In this document: one piece after another, positions 23,201-35,400 of the stretch
Numbering within the stretch: position 1 is the stretch's first letter
Layout: each line of letters starts with the position of its first letter
Assembly (NCBI RefSeq): GCF_040869045.1
Contig: NC_090319.1
Span: 392,909,601 to 392,973,600, forward strand
DNA from: Eurosta solidaginis
Lineage: Eukaryota; Arthropoda; Insecta; Diptera; Tephritidae
Length of the DNA stretch: 64,000 nt
Direction of reading: 5' to 3'
Made by a program: the position numbers and the translations under genes
Notes under the pieces: generated by a model
Told to the model about the DNA's origin: nothing
Databases searched by the model: none
The model's input: the letters and a program-made list of their open reading frames with translations, nothing else

Positions 23201-25668
23201 TAAGGCCAAGTCCCTTTTAAAATACTCATTAAAACCTTTCATTTGATACCCATATCGTACAAACAAATTCTAGAGTCACCCCTGGTCCACCTTTTTGGCA
23301 ATATCTGGAAAAGGCATCCACCTATAGAACTAAGGCCCACGCCCTTATAAAATACTCATTAACACCTTTCATTTGATACCCATATCGTACAAAAAAATTC
23401 TAGAGTCACCCCTGCCCACCTTTATGGCGATATCTCGAAAAGTCAACCACCTAGAACTAAGGCAAGCTCCCTTTTAAAATACTCATTAACACCTTTCATT
23501 TGATACCCATATCGTACAAACAAATTCTAGAGTCACCCCTGGGCCACCTTTTTGGCAATATCTGGAAAAGGCATCCACCTATAGAACTAAGGCCCACGCC
23601 CTTATAAAATACTCATTAACACCTTTCATTTGATACCCATATCGTACAAAAAAATTCTAGAGTCACCCCTGGTCCACCTTTTTGGCAATATCTGGAAAAG
23701 GCGTCCACCTATAGAACTAACGCCCACGCCCTTTAAAAATACTCATTAACACCTTTCGTTTGATACCCATTTCGTACAAAAAAATTCTAGAGTCACTCCT
23801 GCCCACCTTTATGGCGATATCTCGAAAAGTCATCCACCTAGAACTAAGGCCAACTCCCTTTTAAAATACTCTTTAACACCTTTCATTTGATACCCATATC
23901 GTACAAACAAATTCTAGAGTCACCCCTGGTCCACCTTTTTGGCAATATCTGGAAAAGGCGTCCACCTATAGAACTAACGCCCACGCCCTTTAACAATACT
24001 CATTAACACCTTTCATTTGATACCCATTTCGTACAAAAAAATTCTAGAGTCACCCCTGCCCACCTTTATGGCGATATCTCTAAAAGTCATCCACCTAGAA
24101 CTAAGGCCAACTCCCTTTTAAAATACTCATTAACACCTTTCTTTTGATACCCATATCGTACAAAAAAATTCTAGAGTCACCCCTGGTCCACCTTTTTGGC
24201 AATATCTGGAAAAGGCGTCCACCTATAGAACTAACGCCCACGCCCTTTAAAAATACTCAATAACACCTTTCATTTGATACCCATTTCGTACAAAAAAATT
24301 CTAGAGTCACCCCTGCCCACCTTTATGGCGATATCTCGAAAAGTCATCCACCTAGAACTAAGGCCAACTCCGTTTTAAAATACTCTTTAACACCTTTCAT
24401 TTGATACCCATATCGTACAAACAAATTCTAGAGTCACCCCTGGTCCACCTTTTTGGCAATATCTGGAAAAGGCGTCCACCTATAGAACTAACGCCCACGC
24501 CCTTTAAAAATACTCATTAACACCTTTCATTTGATACCCATATCGTACAAACAAATACTAGAGTCACCACTGGTCCACCTTTATGGCGATATCTCGAAAA
24601 GGCGTCCGCCTATAGAACTAAGGCCCACGCCCTTTTAAAATACTCAGTAACACCTTTCATTTGATACCCATATTGTACAAACAAATTCTAGAGTCACCCC
24701 TTGTCCACGTTTATGGCGATGTCCCGAAAAGGCGTCCACCCATAGAACTAAGGCCCATTCCTTTTTAAAACACTTATTAACACCTTTCGTTGAGAGTCGC
24801 CCCTGGCCCACCTTTATGGCGATATCTTAAAAATGCAACCACATATAGAACTAAGGCCCACTCCCTTTTAAAATACTCTTTAACACCTTTCATTTGATAC
24901 CCATATCGTACAAACAAATTCTAGAGTCACCCCTGGTCCACCTTTATGGCAATATCTGGAAAAGGCGTCCACCTAAAATATAAAATACTCATTAACACCT
25001 TTCATTTGATACCCATATCGTACAAAAAAATTCTAGAGTCACCCCTGGTCCACCTTTATGGCGATATCTCGAAAAGTCATCCACCTAGAACTAAGGCCAA
25101 CTCCCTTTTAAAATACTCATTAACACCTTTCATTTGATACCCATATCGTACAAACAAATTCTAGAGTCACCCCTGGTCCACCTTTATGGCGATATCTCGA
25201 AAAGGCGTCCACCTATAGAACTAAGGCCCACGCCCTTTTAAAATACTCATTAACACCTTTCATTTGATACCCATATTGTGCAAATGCATTCTAGAGTCAA
25301 CCCTGGTCCACTTTTATAACGATATTCCGAAAAGGCGTCCACCTATAGAACTTAGGCCCACTCCCTTTTAAAATACTCATTAACACCTTTCATTTGATAC
25401 CCATATCGTACAAACAAATTCTAGAGTCAAGCCTGGTCCACCTTTATGGCGATATCCCTAAATGGCGTCCATCTATAGAACTATGGCCCACTTCCTCTTA
25501 AAATACTCTTTAATACCTTCCATTTGATACACATGTCATACAAACACATTCCAGGGTTAACCTAGGTTCTTTTTACAACATGGTGATTTTCCCTTACTTT
25601 GTCTCCACAGCTCTCAACTGAGTATGTAATGTTCGGTTACACCCGAACTTAGCCTTCCTTACTTGTTT
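20270..25668 (+). mobile_element. Family A hairpin-ended repeat, copy A2 with expanded array
   Basis: Left end ATACTCAGTTGAGCAGAGCT and right-end subterminal AGCTCTCAACTGAGTAT are inverted copies. The right terminus has stem-loop TTCGGTTACACCCGAA followed by CTTAGCCTTCCTTACTTG. The left third (20270-21590) matches A1 and A3, and the rest is a ~125-bp tandem array. Noncoding; presumed to depend on a helper element. Confidence 0.8.
21640..25560 (+). repeat. Tandem array, about 30 units of ~125 bp
   Basis: Each unit carries TTTGATACCCATATCGTAC, TCTAGAGTCACCCCTGG and CCACCTATAGAACTAAGGCC. Two unit types alternate between about 22080 and 24480: one with GGAAAAGGCGTCCACC and one with CGAAAAGTCATCCACC plus a shortened CACCTAGAACTAAGGCCAAC. 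The pair forms a ~255-bp higher-order repeat. No gene lies inside; the 63-codon frame at 24946 is a by-product of the repeats. Confidence 0.92.
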
Positions 25669-26210
25669 ATATTCTATTTTTTTAACTCTTATTTTTCGTT
25701 GAGTTCCATTCACTTATGCACAGGTAATTCTCAATCTTATTATACAATGTTTTAAATATATATTCAGATTGCATCATCAAATAAGAATTTATCAATAAGA
25801 GAAATATATAAAAAATGCATATTATGCGTTTCTTCTTATCTTATGGAATTTTGATAATAGTTTTTTTGTTATTAATATTTTTTATTAATGACAATAAAAT
25901 TATTTATTAATAAAAAAGATATATAAAAGGTACCTTCCCACTCCCACCAATGATCAAGCACAAACCGTTCTTGAATTGAGACCGAAAAATCTTAGATCAA
26001 GCCCAAGTAGTGCTTGAAATGAGCACAGAAGGTTCACACATCAATACCAAAGTGGTCATAAAATACGAACGGTGTGCTTGGAAAAACTGTTCTTAAAACA
26101 AACCCATCGGTCACGAGTTAAGAAAAAACGTACTTAACAGACTTTTATCAACGAATGTTCTTAATTTTGAACTTGCTTCGTTCGTTTTAGAACAATTTTT
26201 TCTCTGAGTG

Positions 26211-27540
26211 CAGTTCTAGCAGTGACAAGATACACAATTCGAGAGGCACGTTCTCCAGGTCTTATTACCATGCCAATAATCAAGTACCTTCAGTGGATAT
26301 TTCTCAAGATATTTACCCTGCAGTCAAACCAACTAGTTGTGTACTAGAAGAATACTAGTTTGCCAAAAATTCCAACTAGCTAGAGTTCTGTCCTTTTGCC
26401 ATATTAGGAACTGATATGTTTAACACGACGATGTCCCACGAAATATCAATTGCCAGTCTCTGCATCAGCATCAGACCTGTTGACAAACTAGACATTATAT
26501 ACCCCAGAATCGTGACATACTAGTCAGAATATGCATCAGAGTAATACTCATTAACATAAATAGTCAGCCTCTCGCCAGCATTATACCCGATGGCATACTA
26601 GTTAGTTTATTCAGGAGTATACTGATAACAGCGTACTCCGGGCGCGACCCAGCGAAGCTAAGTACTTCCCGACTTAGGACCTCCTTATGCCGTATCTGAT
26701 CGTAGCGCTTACGGAGATGTTTCATTATCCTTCTTGGAGTAGTGCGCGGTGGTTGACTGTGTCAACCATGATGGAATTTTGGTTGGTTCAGTCCGAAATT
26801 TATTTGAGTGTTATGGCGTTATGTGCGGTGGTAGGTATATACATTTTACGAGAGCCGCGCTGATGACTGGATAATTAAATATTTGTTATTAAATTAATGA
26901 CATCGGTATATACGACTCACCATCGTTAGCTGGGTTTCCAGGCTTTGGTAGTGGGATTATTCTTGACTTTCTTCATTATTCTGAAATGACAAAGGCTCAA
27001 ACGACAAGTAGAAAACATGCATTGGGTAGCGGATGCCCTTATGCCCAAGGTGTTTTAGCATCCGCATAGCTACCCCGTCTGCTCCTATTTATTTAAAAGG
27101 CTTGAGCCTTTTAATGAGACCTTTAATCTGCAGAAGTAAGGGTGAGGTGTTATGTGCTCGTGCTTGCCTTGCTAACTGAAGTATGTATTTCAAATTGCTG
27201 GCAGGAAGCATTAATGCATTTCATCGAGTTCGAACAAAATCCAAATGATATACTAACTAGTATGAAAAACCCCACAAAATTGTAGTCAATAAACTATTCA
27301 AAAACTGACTAGTATGCATAATTCGAAAAATTCTAGTCAATGAACTATACTGTTTGCTTACTACTTTGGCTTTTGACTGCAGGGTAGTGGGGGATGTTAA
27401 GAAAAGGTATACCTTAAAGTGTTCAGTGTGTGGCAGGATGCTCTAGCTGTAAGGGCAAGGATGTGGTATTTCTCAAGACCTTTAGTTTGCAGAACGCTAC
27501 TTCCATTTGCAGGCCAATGTTAAAAGGGTATATAATGTTT
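26211..27540. other. Spacer with no recognised gene
   Basis: Contains repeated ACTAGT-like and GTATACTG-like words (26320-26640), and GC-richer patches near 26640 that may belong to the retrotransposon remnant downstream. Nothing definite. Confidence 0.35.
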
Positions 27541-27576
27541 ATAGATGGGGGTCAAAATTCTACGAATTTGAAATTC

Positions 27577-28643
27577 TCACGGCCATAAGCAGACCAGAAG
27601 GGAAATTACTTCTAGTCTTTTTAGTGGATCCGACAGACATTCTTCTGAAACTACAAGAATTCTTAATGCTAAATTCCTTATGGAAGGTTCCTCTAACAAA
27701 AGTCGGTATACAGAGAGTTTTTCGCTGAGAAAACGAGGGCAATGAAACGTTACGTGTTCTGCGTCTTCCAATTCGGTGGGACAGTGGAGACAGAAAGGGT
27801 CATCCTGTATCGTACGCTTATATGAAAACTCCTTGCAACCGCCGTGCCCACTCAATATCTGCGTGAGGTGGTAGTTTAGTTCGCCGTCCTTCAACTTATA
27901 TCGCCCTTATATTCTGAGCTAACGTGAAGGTCCAACACCCTTTCCTCGATACTTCCCACCCTTCTTGCCATCTAGCTATTGTTCGTGACCTTGCGCTTTT
28001 CTTGGCAACTTCAGATGGTCGCCCCTGACGTCAAATAGATCGGCCATTTCTCTTGACAGCAGATCTACTGGGATTTTTAGAGACAAAACAAGGATGTCGT
28101 CGTCGGACACCGTCTGATAAGCACATGCCATTCGTATAGCAGCAATATGGTAGGCTGCTAGTATTTCTTTTCGTTAGGGCATTCTAGATCCGTACGATAC
28201 TGGCGCCGCTTATAATATTATGGAGCTGGTTACTGTGATAATACTGATAATAGCTGGCGGGAAGCTTCGCCGCGGTGGCCGATTTTGGGAATTATTTTGT
28301 TAGAAACTTTTTCTCCCACCGCCCTGAAGTGCTCCTCAAAAGTTAGTTTTGAGTCAATGTTTACTCCTAAATATTTCAAGAAAGACTTTGAACATATTTC
28401 ATAATTTCCTATGGTTAGGACTAACTCATTCACAGTCTGCTTTAAGGGCACCAAAACGACTTCAGTCTTATTTCTGGCCATCTTCAGCCTCATGTTTGTC
28501 AGCCATTCCTTTATTGTTCCTAAAGCGTCATTACATAATGCTTGAAGCGGATCTAGTTTCTTAGCTACTACGACAGTGTAATCTGCATATCCGACAATTT
28601 GCGTGCCTCCGGGAAGGTCGATTTGTAGCACACCGTCATACAT
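27577..28643 (-). pseudogene. R1-clade LINE remnant (RT palm to C-terminal CCHC)
   Basis: Minus-strand pieces read PGGTQIVGYADY (catalytic YADD changed to YADY), IKEWLTNMRLKMARNKTEVV and FLKYLGVNIDSKLTFEEHF, then after breaks GELNYHLTQILSGHGGC and CLHCPTELEDAEHVTFHCPR. Order and wording fit the palm, thumb and C-terminal zinc-knuckle region of R1-clade non-LTR retrotransposons. The altered active site and several frame breaks show it is dead. The domains upstream of the RT palm are missing. Confidence 0.85.
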
Positions 28644-28868
28644 CGCATTCCATAGCGTTGGCCCTAAAATAGTATCCCTGAGGGATACCTACCAATTATT
28701 TTCTACCTCTACCTCTATCTCTATCCCCATCTCTACTTCTTCCTTGGAATCAGCAATGATTATTTTAACATTTTTTAAGTATTTTGATGTCAGTTGCTCC
28801 GTCACTTGAGTCGGTAAGCGGTGGTCGCAATAGGCGATTGGCAATAGACAGGGCCACGGAGAGGGAGG

Positions 28869-28887
28869 AGGGGGGGGGGGGGGGGGT
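28869..28887 (+). repeat. Poly-G tract in hAT end
   Basis: About 19 consecutive G just inside the left terminal repeat of the hAT element. It is flanked by GGGAGGAGG and GTGGAGGG. Confidence 0.8.
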
Positions 28888-29084
28888 GGAGGGCAGCCAG
28901 GACAATTTCCCTGGGGCCCGGAAGGTTTTTGGGGGGCCCGGCAAGGCAAAGCAGTATTGACAGTACTCTAACTAGGATTTCATAGATACATTCATATTTT
29001 GTTGCCATAAAAAATTGTTTTAAAATTGAAAATCACTTAACTAAAATCATAAGCATCCGATCAAATACTATGGGGCATAGTCAT

Positions 29085-29194
29085 AGTCGAAATAAAATGT
29101 GATTTTAAGTTAGATACACGTTTTTGACACAATTTTATAAGCGCTATCTGTCAAAAATGCTTAAACTAACTTAAAATCACATTTTATTTCGACT
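29085..29194. mobile_element. 110-bp near-palindromic MITE
   Basis: AGTCGAAATAAAATGTGATT and its complement face each other, with arms of about 45 bp ending in TTTTTGACA around a short centre. It lies inside the hAT element, upstream of the transposase. Confidence 0.65.
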
Positions 29195-29482
29195 TCCCAA
29201 CGACTTAAGTGGTCTCCATTTCCTTCAAATCATACTCCATACTACTCTAAAAAACAGAGAAAAAGTAAAGCGTGATTGGCTCGTTTGGGGTGCAACAAAA
29301 GAAGCGCTTTTTTGTTTTCCATACCTGCTTTTCAGCAAAATTTCCGAAAACACCCGATCAGATTTGACAAAGCCTTCAGGTTATTCTAAAGAAAAAGGTT
29401 GCAAGAGGTTACACGACAGAATTCCTGGACATGAAAATAAAAAAATCATAAAACTTGCTATATAGAGTGGCGCCAATATGAA

Positions 29483-30960
29483 ATGAGAATTCGAAATGCA
29501 AGTTCAGTGGATTTTCTCATAGCGGAAACCCTTAAAAATGGAGCAGCTCACTGGAGAGAGATACTTCGCAGAATTCTTGATGTTGTTTTATTTCTTGGAG
29601 AAAAAGGATTGGCATTTAGAGGGGATAATTCATTGATCGGAAATCCAAAAAATGGAAACTTTCTTGGTATTTTGGAACTGGTCAGCAATTATGACCCCCT
29701 ATTTTATGAACATTTGGAGAAGGTGAGGGAATCTCAAACGAAAAAGAATCGTCTCCAAGCACATTATTTGTCTGATGGAATACAAAATGAGTTCATAGAA
29801 ATCTGTGCAAGTCAAGTAATTAGAAAGATGGAAAGCGAGAGAAATTCCGTCAAGTATTACACAGTAATAGTGGATGCAACCCCTGATTCGGCGCATATTG
29901 AGCAGACTGTTTTTATATTGCGTTATGTTTTATTAGACAGGACTCCGGGAAATGGAAAATCCAAGAACGCTTCTTAGAGTTTGTCGATTGTAACGCAAAA
30001 CCAGGAGAAGTATCTTTAGCGCAAGCCCTCAAAGATGGTAAATTCTCAAGCATGCCATAAACACGATGGTCTGCTCGTGTGGATAGTGTGAAACCTTTCG
30101 CAACTCACATTCCCCAAATATTAAAAGATATTGATGAAATCAAGCGTTTGAATCTAAGTTCAGAAACAGTAACGGATTTGAAAGGTATTGAAGCATATAT
30201 GGGGAAATTTGAGTGTATCCTCTTAGCCTCCATTTGGCTCAAAGTGTTGATTGTAATCAACCATTTTGGTACTGCAAGCTAGAAATGCCACACTGGACGT
30301 GGAAACAGAAAATATACGTACCCTGATTGATGAGTTGAAGAAGTTCTGGTATCAATGGTCGATCATACCTTAAGAATGTAAGGTTCTGGCAGGGAGTATA
30401 GGAGTTGTGAATACCTTCGCAGAGAAAAGAAGGAAGATAAGAAAGCGCAGTTCGATGAATTACCTGGCGAATCACCTGAGTGTGATTCCGAAACTCAATT
30501 CAAACAGCAAGTTTTTTACCTTCTTTTGGACTGCTTGATTGGTAACATGACAAGACGTTTCGAAGCCGTAAATGACATTGCGATTAAATTTAGTTTTTTG
30601 TAGAAGTATGAGGATCAGACGGAAGAACAGCTCAGAGAAAACGCAGCGGAATTCTGCACGATTTATGGTATCGATATTTCTATGGATGTAATGGATGAAA
30701 TCATTCATCTCAAAGCCATCCACTTAGCAAATTTGGGATGTGATTCGCTGCCACCATTTCAACTTCTGAACAAATTTCATGACTTTAGTGTGGCTGAAGG
30801 GGAGCGTTCTTTTAGTCTATTGTCCCGCGTGAAAAATTTTTTACGTTCTACTATGCTTCGCTTGACAAGCCTTGGAACATAGGCGCTGGAGTCCAGCCTT
30901 GCTCGCAGGATTAGTTTTGAATAGGTACTTTTTATATTTGCAGACCAAAAAGCACGGAAG
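29483..30960 (+). pseudogene. hAT transposase (ZMYM1/DUF4371-like), decayed
   Basis: Successive frames read LAFRGDNSLIGNPKNGNFLG, FIEICASQVIRKMESE and YYTVIVDATPDSAHIEQTVF (29483-29974), then VKPFATHIPQILKDIDEIKR and KGIEAYMGKFECILLASIWL (30079-30282). After more stops comes GERSFSLLSRVKNFLRSTML (30797-30856). This is the DUF4371 region followed by the C-terminal dimerisation motif of ZMYM1-type hAT transposases. At least four stops or frameshifts separate the blocks. The N-terminal zinc-finger part is not recognisable. Confidence 0.85.
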
Positions 30961-31087
30961 GTTTTCCTTGGCTGATTCAAGCTCTTAAAATCTACATATT
31001 TAGAAAAAGTTAATGTAAGTAAATCAAACAATGAAATCTAACATTTCATTTATGTAAGTGCTCCAGTAAATCTTATTTTATATAAAA

Positions 31088-32409
31088 CTAGATTTACCAG
31101 GCGCACGTTGTAACGCCCTCGATCGAATGGATGTTGCGTTATTTTTTCTGTTTTGTTTGGTGATAATTTAATTTATTGTTCTGTAAATTGAATTGAATTT
31201 TGTACGCATATTTGGTGAAATTTTCTGTTAAATAATTTTATTCTTGTATCTTATTGTATCTTATTTTATATTATTGTATTGCTTTTACCGCTGATGATTG
31301 TTGCTTTGATTACATTCCGAAGAAGGGTGACTGGTGAGCCAATTTTCAAAGTTGATATATGCGCAGGCATTCCTTTTGGTTCTAAGGAGTATAGAAATTC
31401 ATTTGGATAATTCACAATTTTATCTTCATCTGTAACTGTGTAGATCGATTTATATTTCGTCACTTCACCAGGAAATTGATTTTGAAAGCGATCATTGATT
31501 TTGTTAACATGATAATTTTTGGGATCTAAGATAGTTTTTTCGCATAGCCAAAAAACAAAAACATTTAAATTTAAAATTCTTAATTCTGAAATAAACTGAA
31601 ACTTTCATCTTGATCGAAGGAACCTCGAGCCAAACTTTGGTGATGATCGAAGTATAGCAAACACGTTTTCATAGGGAACACACACACAGAATTTGATTTT
31701 TATAGAAGATGTAGATAGACTGAAGCTAAACAATTTTTTTATCAGCGGCAGATTACTAAACGTCCAAAAGGCATAACAGCTAAACTCAACAATGCAGTCA
31801 AACTTTAGGTGTTAAAATAACTTAAGTTTGTACGGCAGCCATAGTTTTTCCCCGTTCCACATTTTACTGGAGGTTTTAGGACTTAACGTCACATAGCTCC
31901 TTACCAATTTTAATTATCCTACCATTACGACATCCAGATATATGCAGTATAATATATTCCATTTGTATGGGAGGTGCCACGCCCCCTTTCTCCAAATTCC
32001 GAATTTTCTTGGTGGTGTTAGGGATTGACCTCATATAACTCCTCATTGAATTTAAATGTTCTGGCATGTATACCTTCAAAGGTCTGCAGTACCAAAGATT
32101 CCATTTGTATGGCATGTGCCACGCCCCTTTTATATATCGAAATTCTTTTTAGCCTAAAACCTTCCCGTTGATCGAAGGAACCCATAACCAAAATTTGGTG
32201 ATGATTGATGTGTGGGAAATACGTTTCCATAGCGAACACACACACACACAGAATTTGATTTTTATATATATATGGCTAAACCGATTTGGGATTTCAAAGT
32301 CAACTAACCATCACCTCTACTTCCTGTATTTTTCCTTTCATGGCAATCTGTCGAGCCGTTCTCGAGTTATGGAGTGACAATCAAAATGTACACTTTTCAT
32401 ATATATAGA
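31088..32409 (-). mobile_element. Helitron with helicase remnant
   Basis: On the minus strand it starts TCTATATATATGAAAAGTGT at 32409 and ends with CTAG at 31088-31091, flanked by A and T as expected for Helitron insertion. A short GC stem (GGCG ... CGCC) lies about 11 bases before CTAG. The first ~150 bases match the Helitron at 56400. A Pif1-type helicase tail lies near the 3' end, in the place expected from Rep-Hel order. 1322 bp, so heavily deleted. Confidence 0.8.
31268..31547 (-). pseudogene. Helitron Pif1-like helicase, C-terminal fragment
   Basis: The minus frame reads LCEKTILDPKNYHVNKINDR, then TDEDKIVNYPNEFLYSLEPK and GMPAHISTLKIGSPVTLLRN. The NYP-EFLNSL-P-GMP-H-L-LK-G-P--LLRN order is characteristic of the helicase C-terminus of Helitron replication proteins. 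About 93 codons survive without a stop, but the Walker motifs and the whole Rep domain are gone. Confidence 0.88.
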
Positions 32410-32465
32410 TAATAGATAAAACTGAATATGTGAATTGAAAAATTTATGTATGTTATGCTATTTTT

Positions 32466-35400
32466 ATACTCAGTTGAGCAGAGCTCACAGAGTATATTAA
32501 CTTTGATTGGATAACGGTTGGTTGTACAGGTATAAAGGAATCGAGATAGATATAGACTTCCATATATCAAAATCATCAGTATCGAAAAAAAATTTGATTG
32601 AGCCATATCCGTCCGTCTGTCCGTTAACACGATAACTTGAGTAACTTTTGAGGTATCTTGATGAAATTTGGTATGTAGATTCCTGGGCACTCATCTCAGA
32701 TCGCTATTTAAAATGAACGATATCGGACTATAACCACGCCCACTTTTTCGATATCGAAAATTTCGAAAAACCGAAAAAATGCGATAATTCATTGCCAAAG
32801 GCGGTTAAAGCGATGAAACTTGGTAGATGGGTTGACGTTATGACGCAGAATAGAAAATTAGTAAGGTTTTGGACAATGGGCGTGGCACCGCCCACTTTTA
32901 CAAGAAGGTAATTTAAAAGTTTTGCAAGCTGTAATTTGGCAGTGGTTGAAGATATCATGATGAAATTTGGCACGAACGTCACTACTATTACTATATATGT
33001 GCTAAATAAAAATTAGCAAAATTGGATGAAGAACACGCCCACTTTTTAAAATTTTTTTTTTTAAAATTCAAATTTTAACAAAAAATTTAATATCTTTACT
33101 GTATATAAGTAAATTAAGTCAAAATTCAACTCCAGTAATGATATGATGCAACAAAATACAAAAATAAAAGAAAATTTCAAAATGGGCGTGGCTCCGCCCA
33201 TTTTCATTTAGTTTGTCTAGAATACTTTTAATGCCATAAGTCGAGCAAAAATTTACCAATCCTTCTCAAATTTGGTAGGGGCATAGATTCTATGACGGTA
33301 ACTGTTCTCTGTGAAAATGGGCGAAATCGGTGGAAGCAACGCCCAGTTTTTATACACAGTCCACCGTCTGTCCTTCCGCTCGGCCGTTAACACAATAACT
33401 TGAGCAAAAACCCATATATCTTTACTAAACTTAGCCCACGTACTTATCTGAACTCACTTTATCTTGGTATAAAAAATGGCCGAAATCCGACCATAACCAC
33501 GCCCACTTTATCGATATCGAAAATTACGAAAAATGAAAAAAATGCCATAATTCTATACCAAATACGAAAAAAGGGATGAAACATGGTAACTGGATTGGTT
33601 TATTGACGCAAAATATAACTTTGCAAAAAACTTTGTAAAATGGGTGTGACACCTACCATATTAAGTAGAAGAAAATGAAAAAGTTCTACAAGGCGAAATC
33701 AACAGCCCTTGGAATCTTGGCAGGAATACTGTTAGTGGTATTGCATATATAAATAAATTAGCAGTACCCGACAGATGATTTTCTGCATCACCTGGTCCAC
33801 ACTTTGGTCGATATCGCGAGAACGCCTTCACATATACATCTAAGGGCCACTCGCTTTTAAAACCCTCATTAATACCTTTAATTTGATATCCATATCGTAC
33901 AAACACATTCTAGAGTCACCCCTGGCCCACCCTAATGGCGATATCTCGAAAAGGCGTCCACCTATAGACCTAATGCCCACTCCCTCTTAAAATGCTCAGT
34001 AACACCTTTCGTTTGATACCCATATCGTACAAATATTCTAGAGTCACCCCTGGTCCACCCTAATGGCGATATCTCGAAAAGGCGTCCACCTATAGACCTA
34101 ATGCCCACTCCCTCTTAAAATGCTCAGTAACACCTTTCGTTTGATACCCATATCGTACAAACATTCTAGAGTCACCCCTGGCCCACCCTAATGGCGATAT
34201 CTCAAAAAGGCGTCCACCTATAGACCTAATGCCCACTCCCTCTTAAAATGCTCAGTAACACCTTTCGTTTGATACCCATATCGTACAAACATTCTAGAGT
34301 CACCCTTGGTCCACCTTTATGGCGATATCTCGAAAAGGCGTCCACCTATAGACCTAATGCCCACTCCCTCTTAAAATGCTCAGTAACACTTTTCGTTTGA
34401 TACCCATATCGTACAAACATTCTAGAGTCACCCCTGGCCCACCCTAATGGCGATATCTCGAAAAGGCGTCCACCTATAGACCTAATGCCCACTCCCTCTT
34501 AAAATGCTCAGTAACACTTTTCGTTTGATACCCATATCGTACAAACATTCTAGAGTCACCCCTGGCCCACCCTAATGGCGATAGCTCGAAAAGGCGTCCA
34601 CCTATAGACCTAATGCCCACTCCCTTTTAAAATACTCAGTAACACCTTTCGTTTGATACCCATATCGTACAAACATTCTAGAGTCACCCCTGGCCCACCC
34701 TAATGGCGATATCTCAAAAATGCGTCCACCTATAGACCTAATGTCCACTCCCTCTTAAAATGCTCAGTAACACCTTTCGTTTGATACCCATATCGTACAA
34801 ATATTCTAGAGTCACCTCTGGTCCACCCTAATGGCGATATCCCGAAAAGGCGTCTACCTATAGACCTAATGCCCACTCCCTCTTAAAATGCTCAGTAACA
34901 CCTTTCGTTTGATACCCATATCGTACAAACATTCTAGAGTCACCCCTGGCCCACCCTAATGGCGATATCTCAAAAAGGCGTCCACCTATAGACCTAATGC
35001 CCACTCCCTCTTAAAATGCTCAGTAACACCTTTCATTTGATACCCATATCGTACAAACATATTCTAGAGTCACCCCTGGTTCACCTTTATGGCGATTTCT
35101 CGAAAAGGCGTTCACCTATAGAACTAAAGCCCATTCCTTTTTAAAATACTCATTACCACCTTTCATTTGATACCCATATCGTACAAACACATTCTAGAGT
35201 CACCCCTGTTCCACCTTAATGGCGATATCTCGAAAAGGCGTCCACCGATAGACCTAAGGCCCACTCCCTCTTAAAATGGTCAGTAACACCTTTCATTTGA
35301 TACCCATATCGTACAAACAAATTCTAGAGTCAGCCCTGGTCCACCTTTATGGCGATATCCCTAAATGGCGTCCATCCATAGAACTATGGCCTACTCTCTC

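Larger units (their letters stand above)
19898..26210. mobile_element. TIR element with GTTCTT-rich ends, interrupted by copy A2
   Basis: The left end CACGCAGAGAAAAACTCCGT and the complement of the right end, CACTCAGAGAAAAAATTGTT, pair and continue into TTCTAAAA. Both flanks (19898-20140 and about 25940-26210) are studded with GTTCTTGA/GTTCTTAA and inverse GAACA motifs. Removing the 5.4-kb copy A2 leaves a short noncoding element of about 0.9 kb. The superfamily is not identified. Confidence 0.6.

Noticed and set aside
21640..25560. Regular array that might be taken for a CRISPR
   Set aside because: Units are ~125 bp, contiguous, without unique spacers or cas genes, in an insect transposon.
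26640..26720. GC-rich GGGCGCGACCCAGCGAAGC as possible 5S rRNA piece
   Set aside because: Does not match the fly 5S gene around its internal control region and has no paired stems of the right order.
27507..27728. 73-codon + ORF
   Set aside because: Antisense shadow of the R1-clade LINE C-terminal region.
28689..29008. Proline-run ORFs (PPPPPPPPP)
   Set aside because: They are the antisense of the G-rich end of the hAT element, including its poly-G tract.
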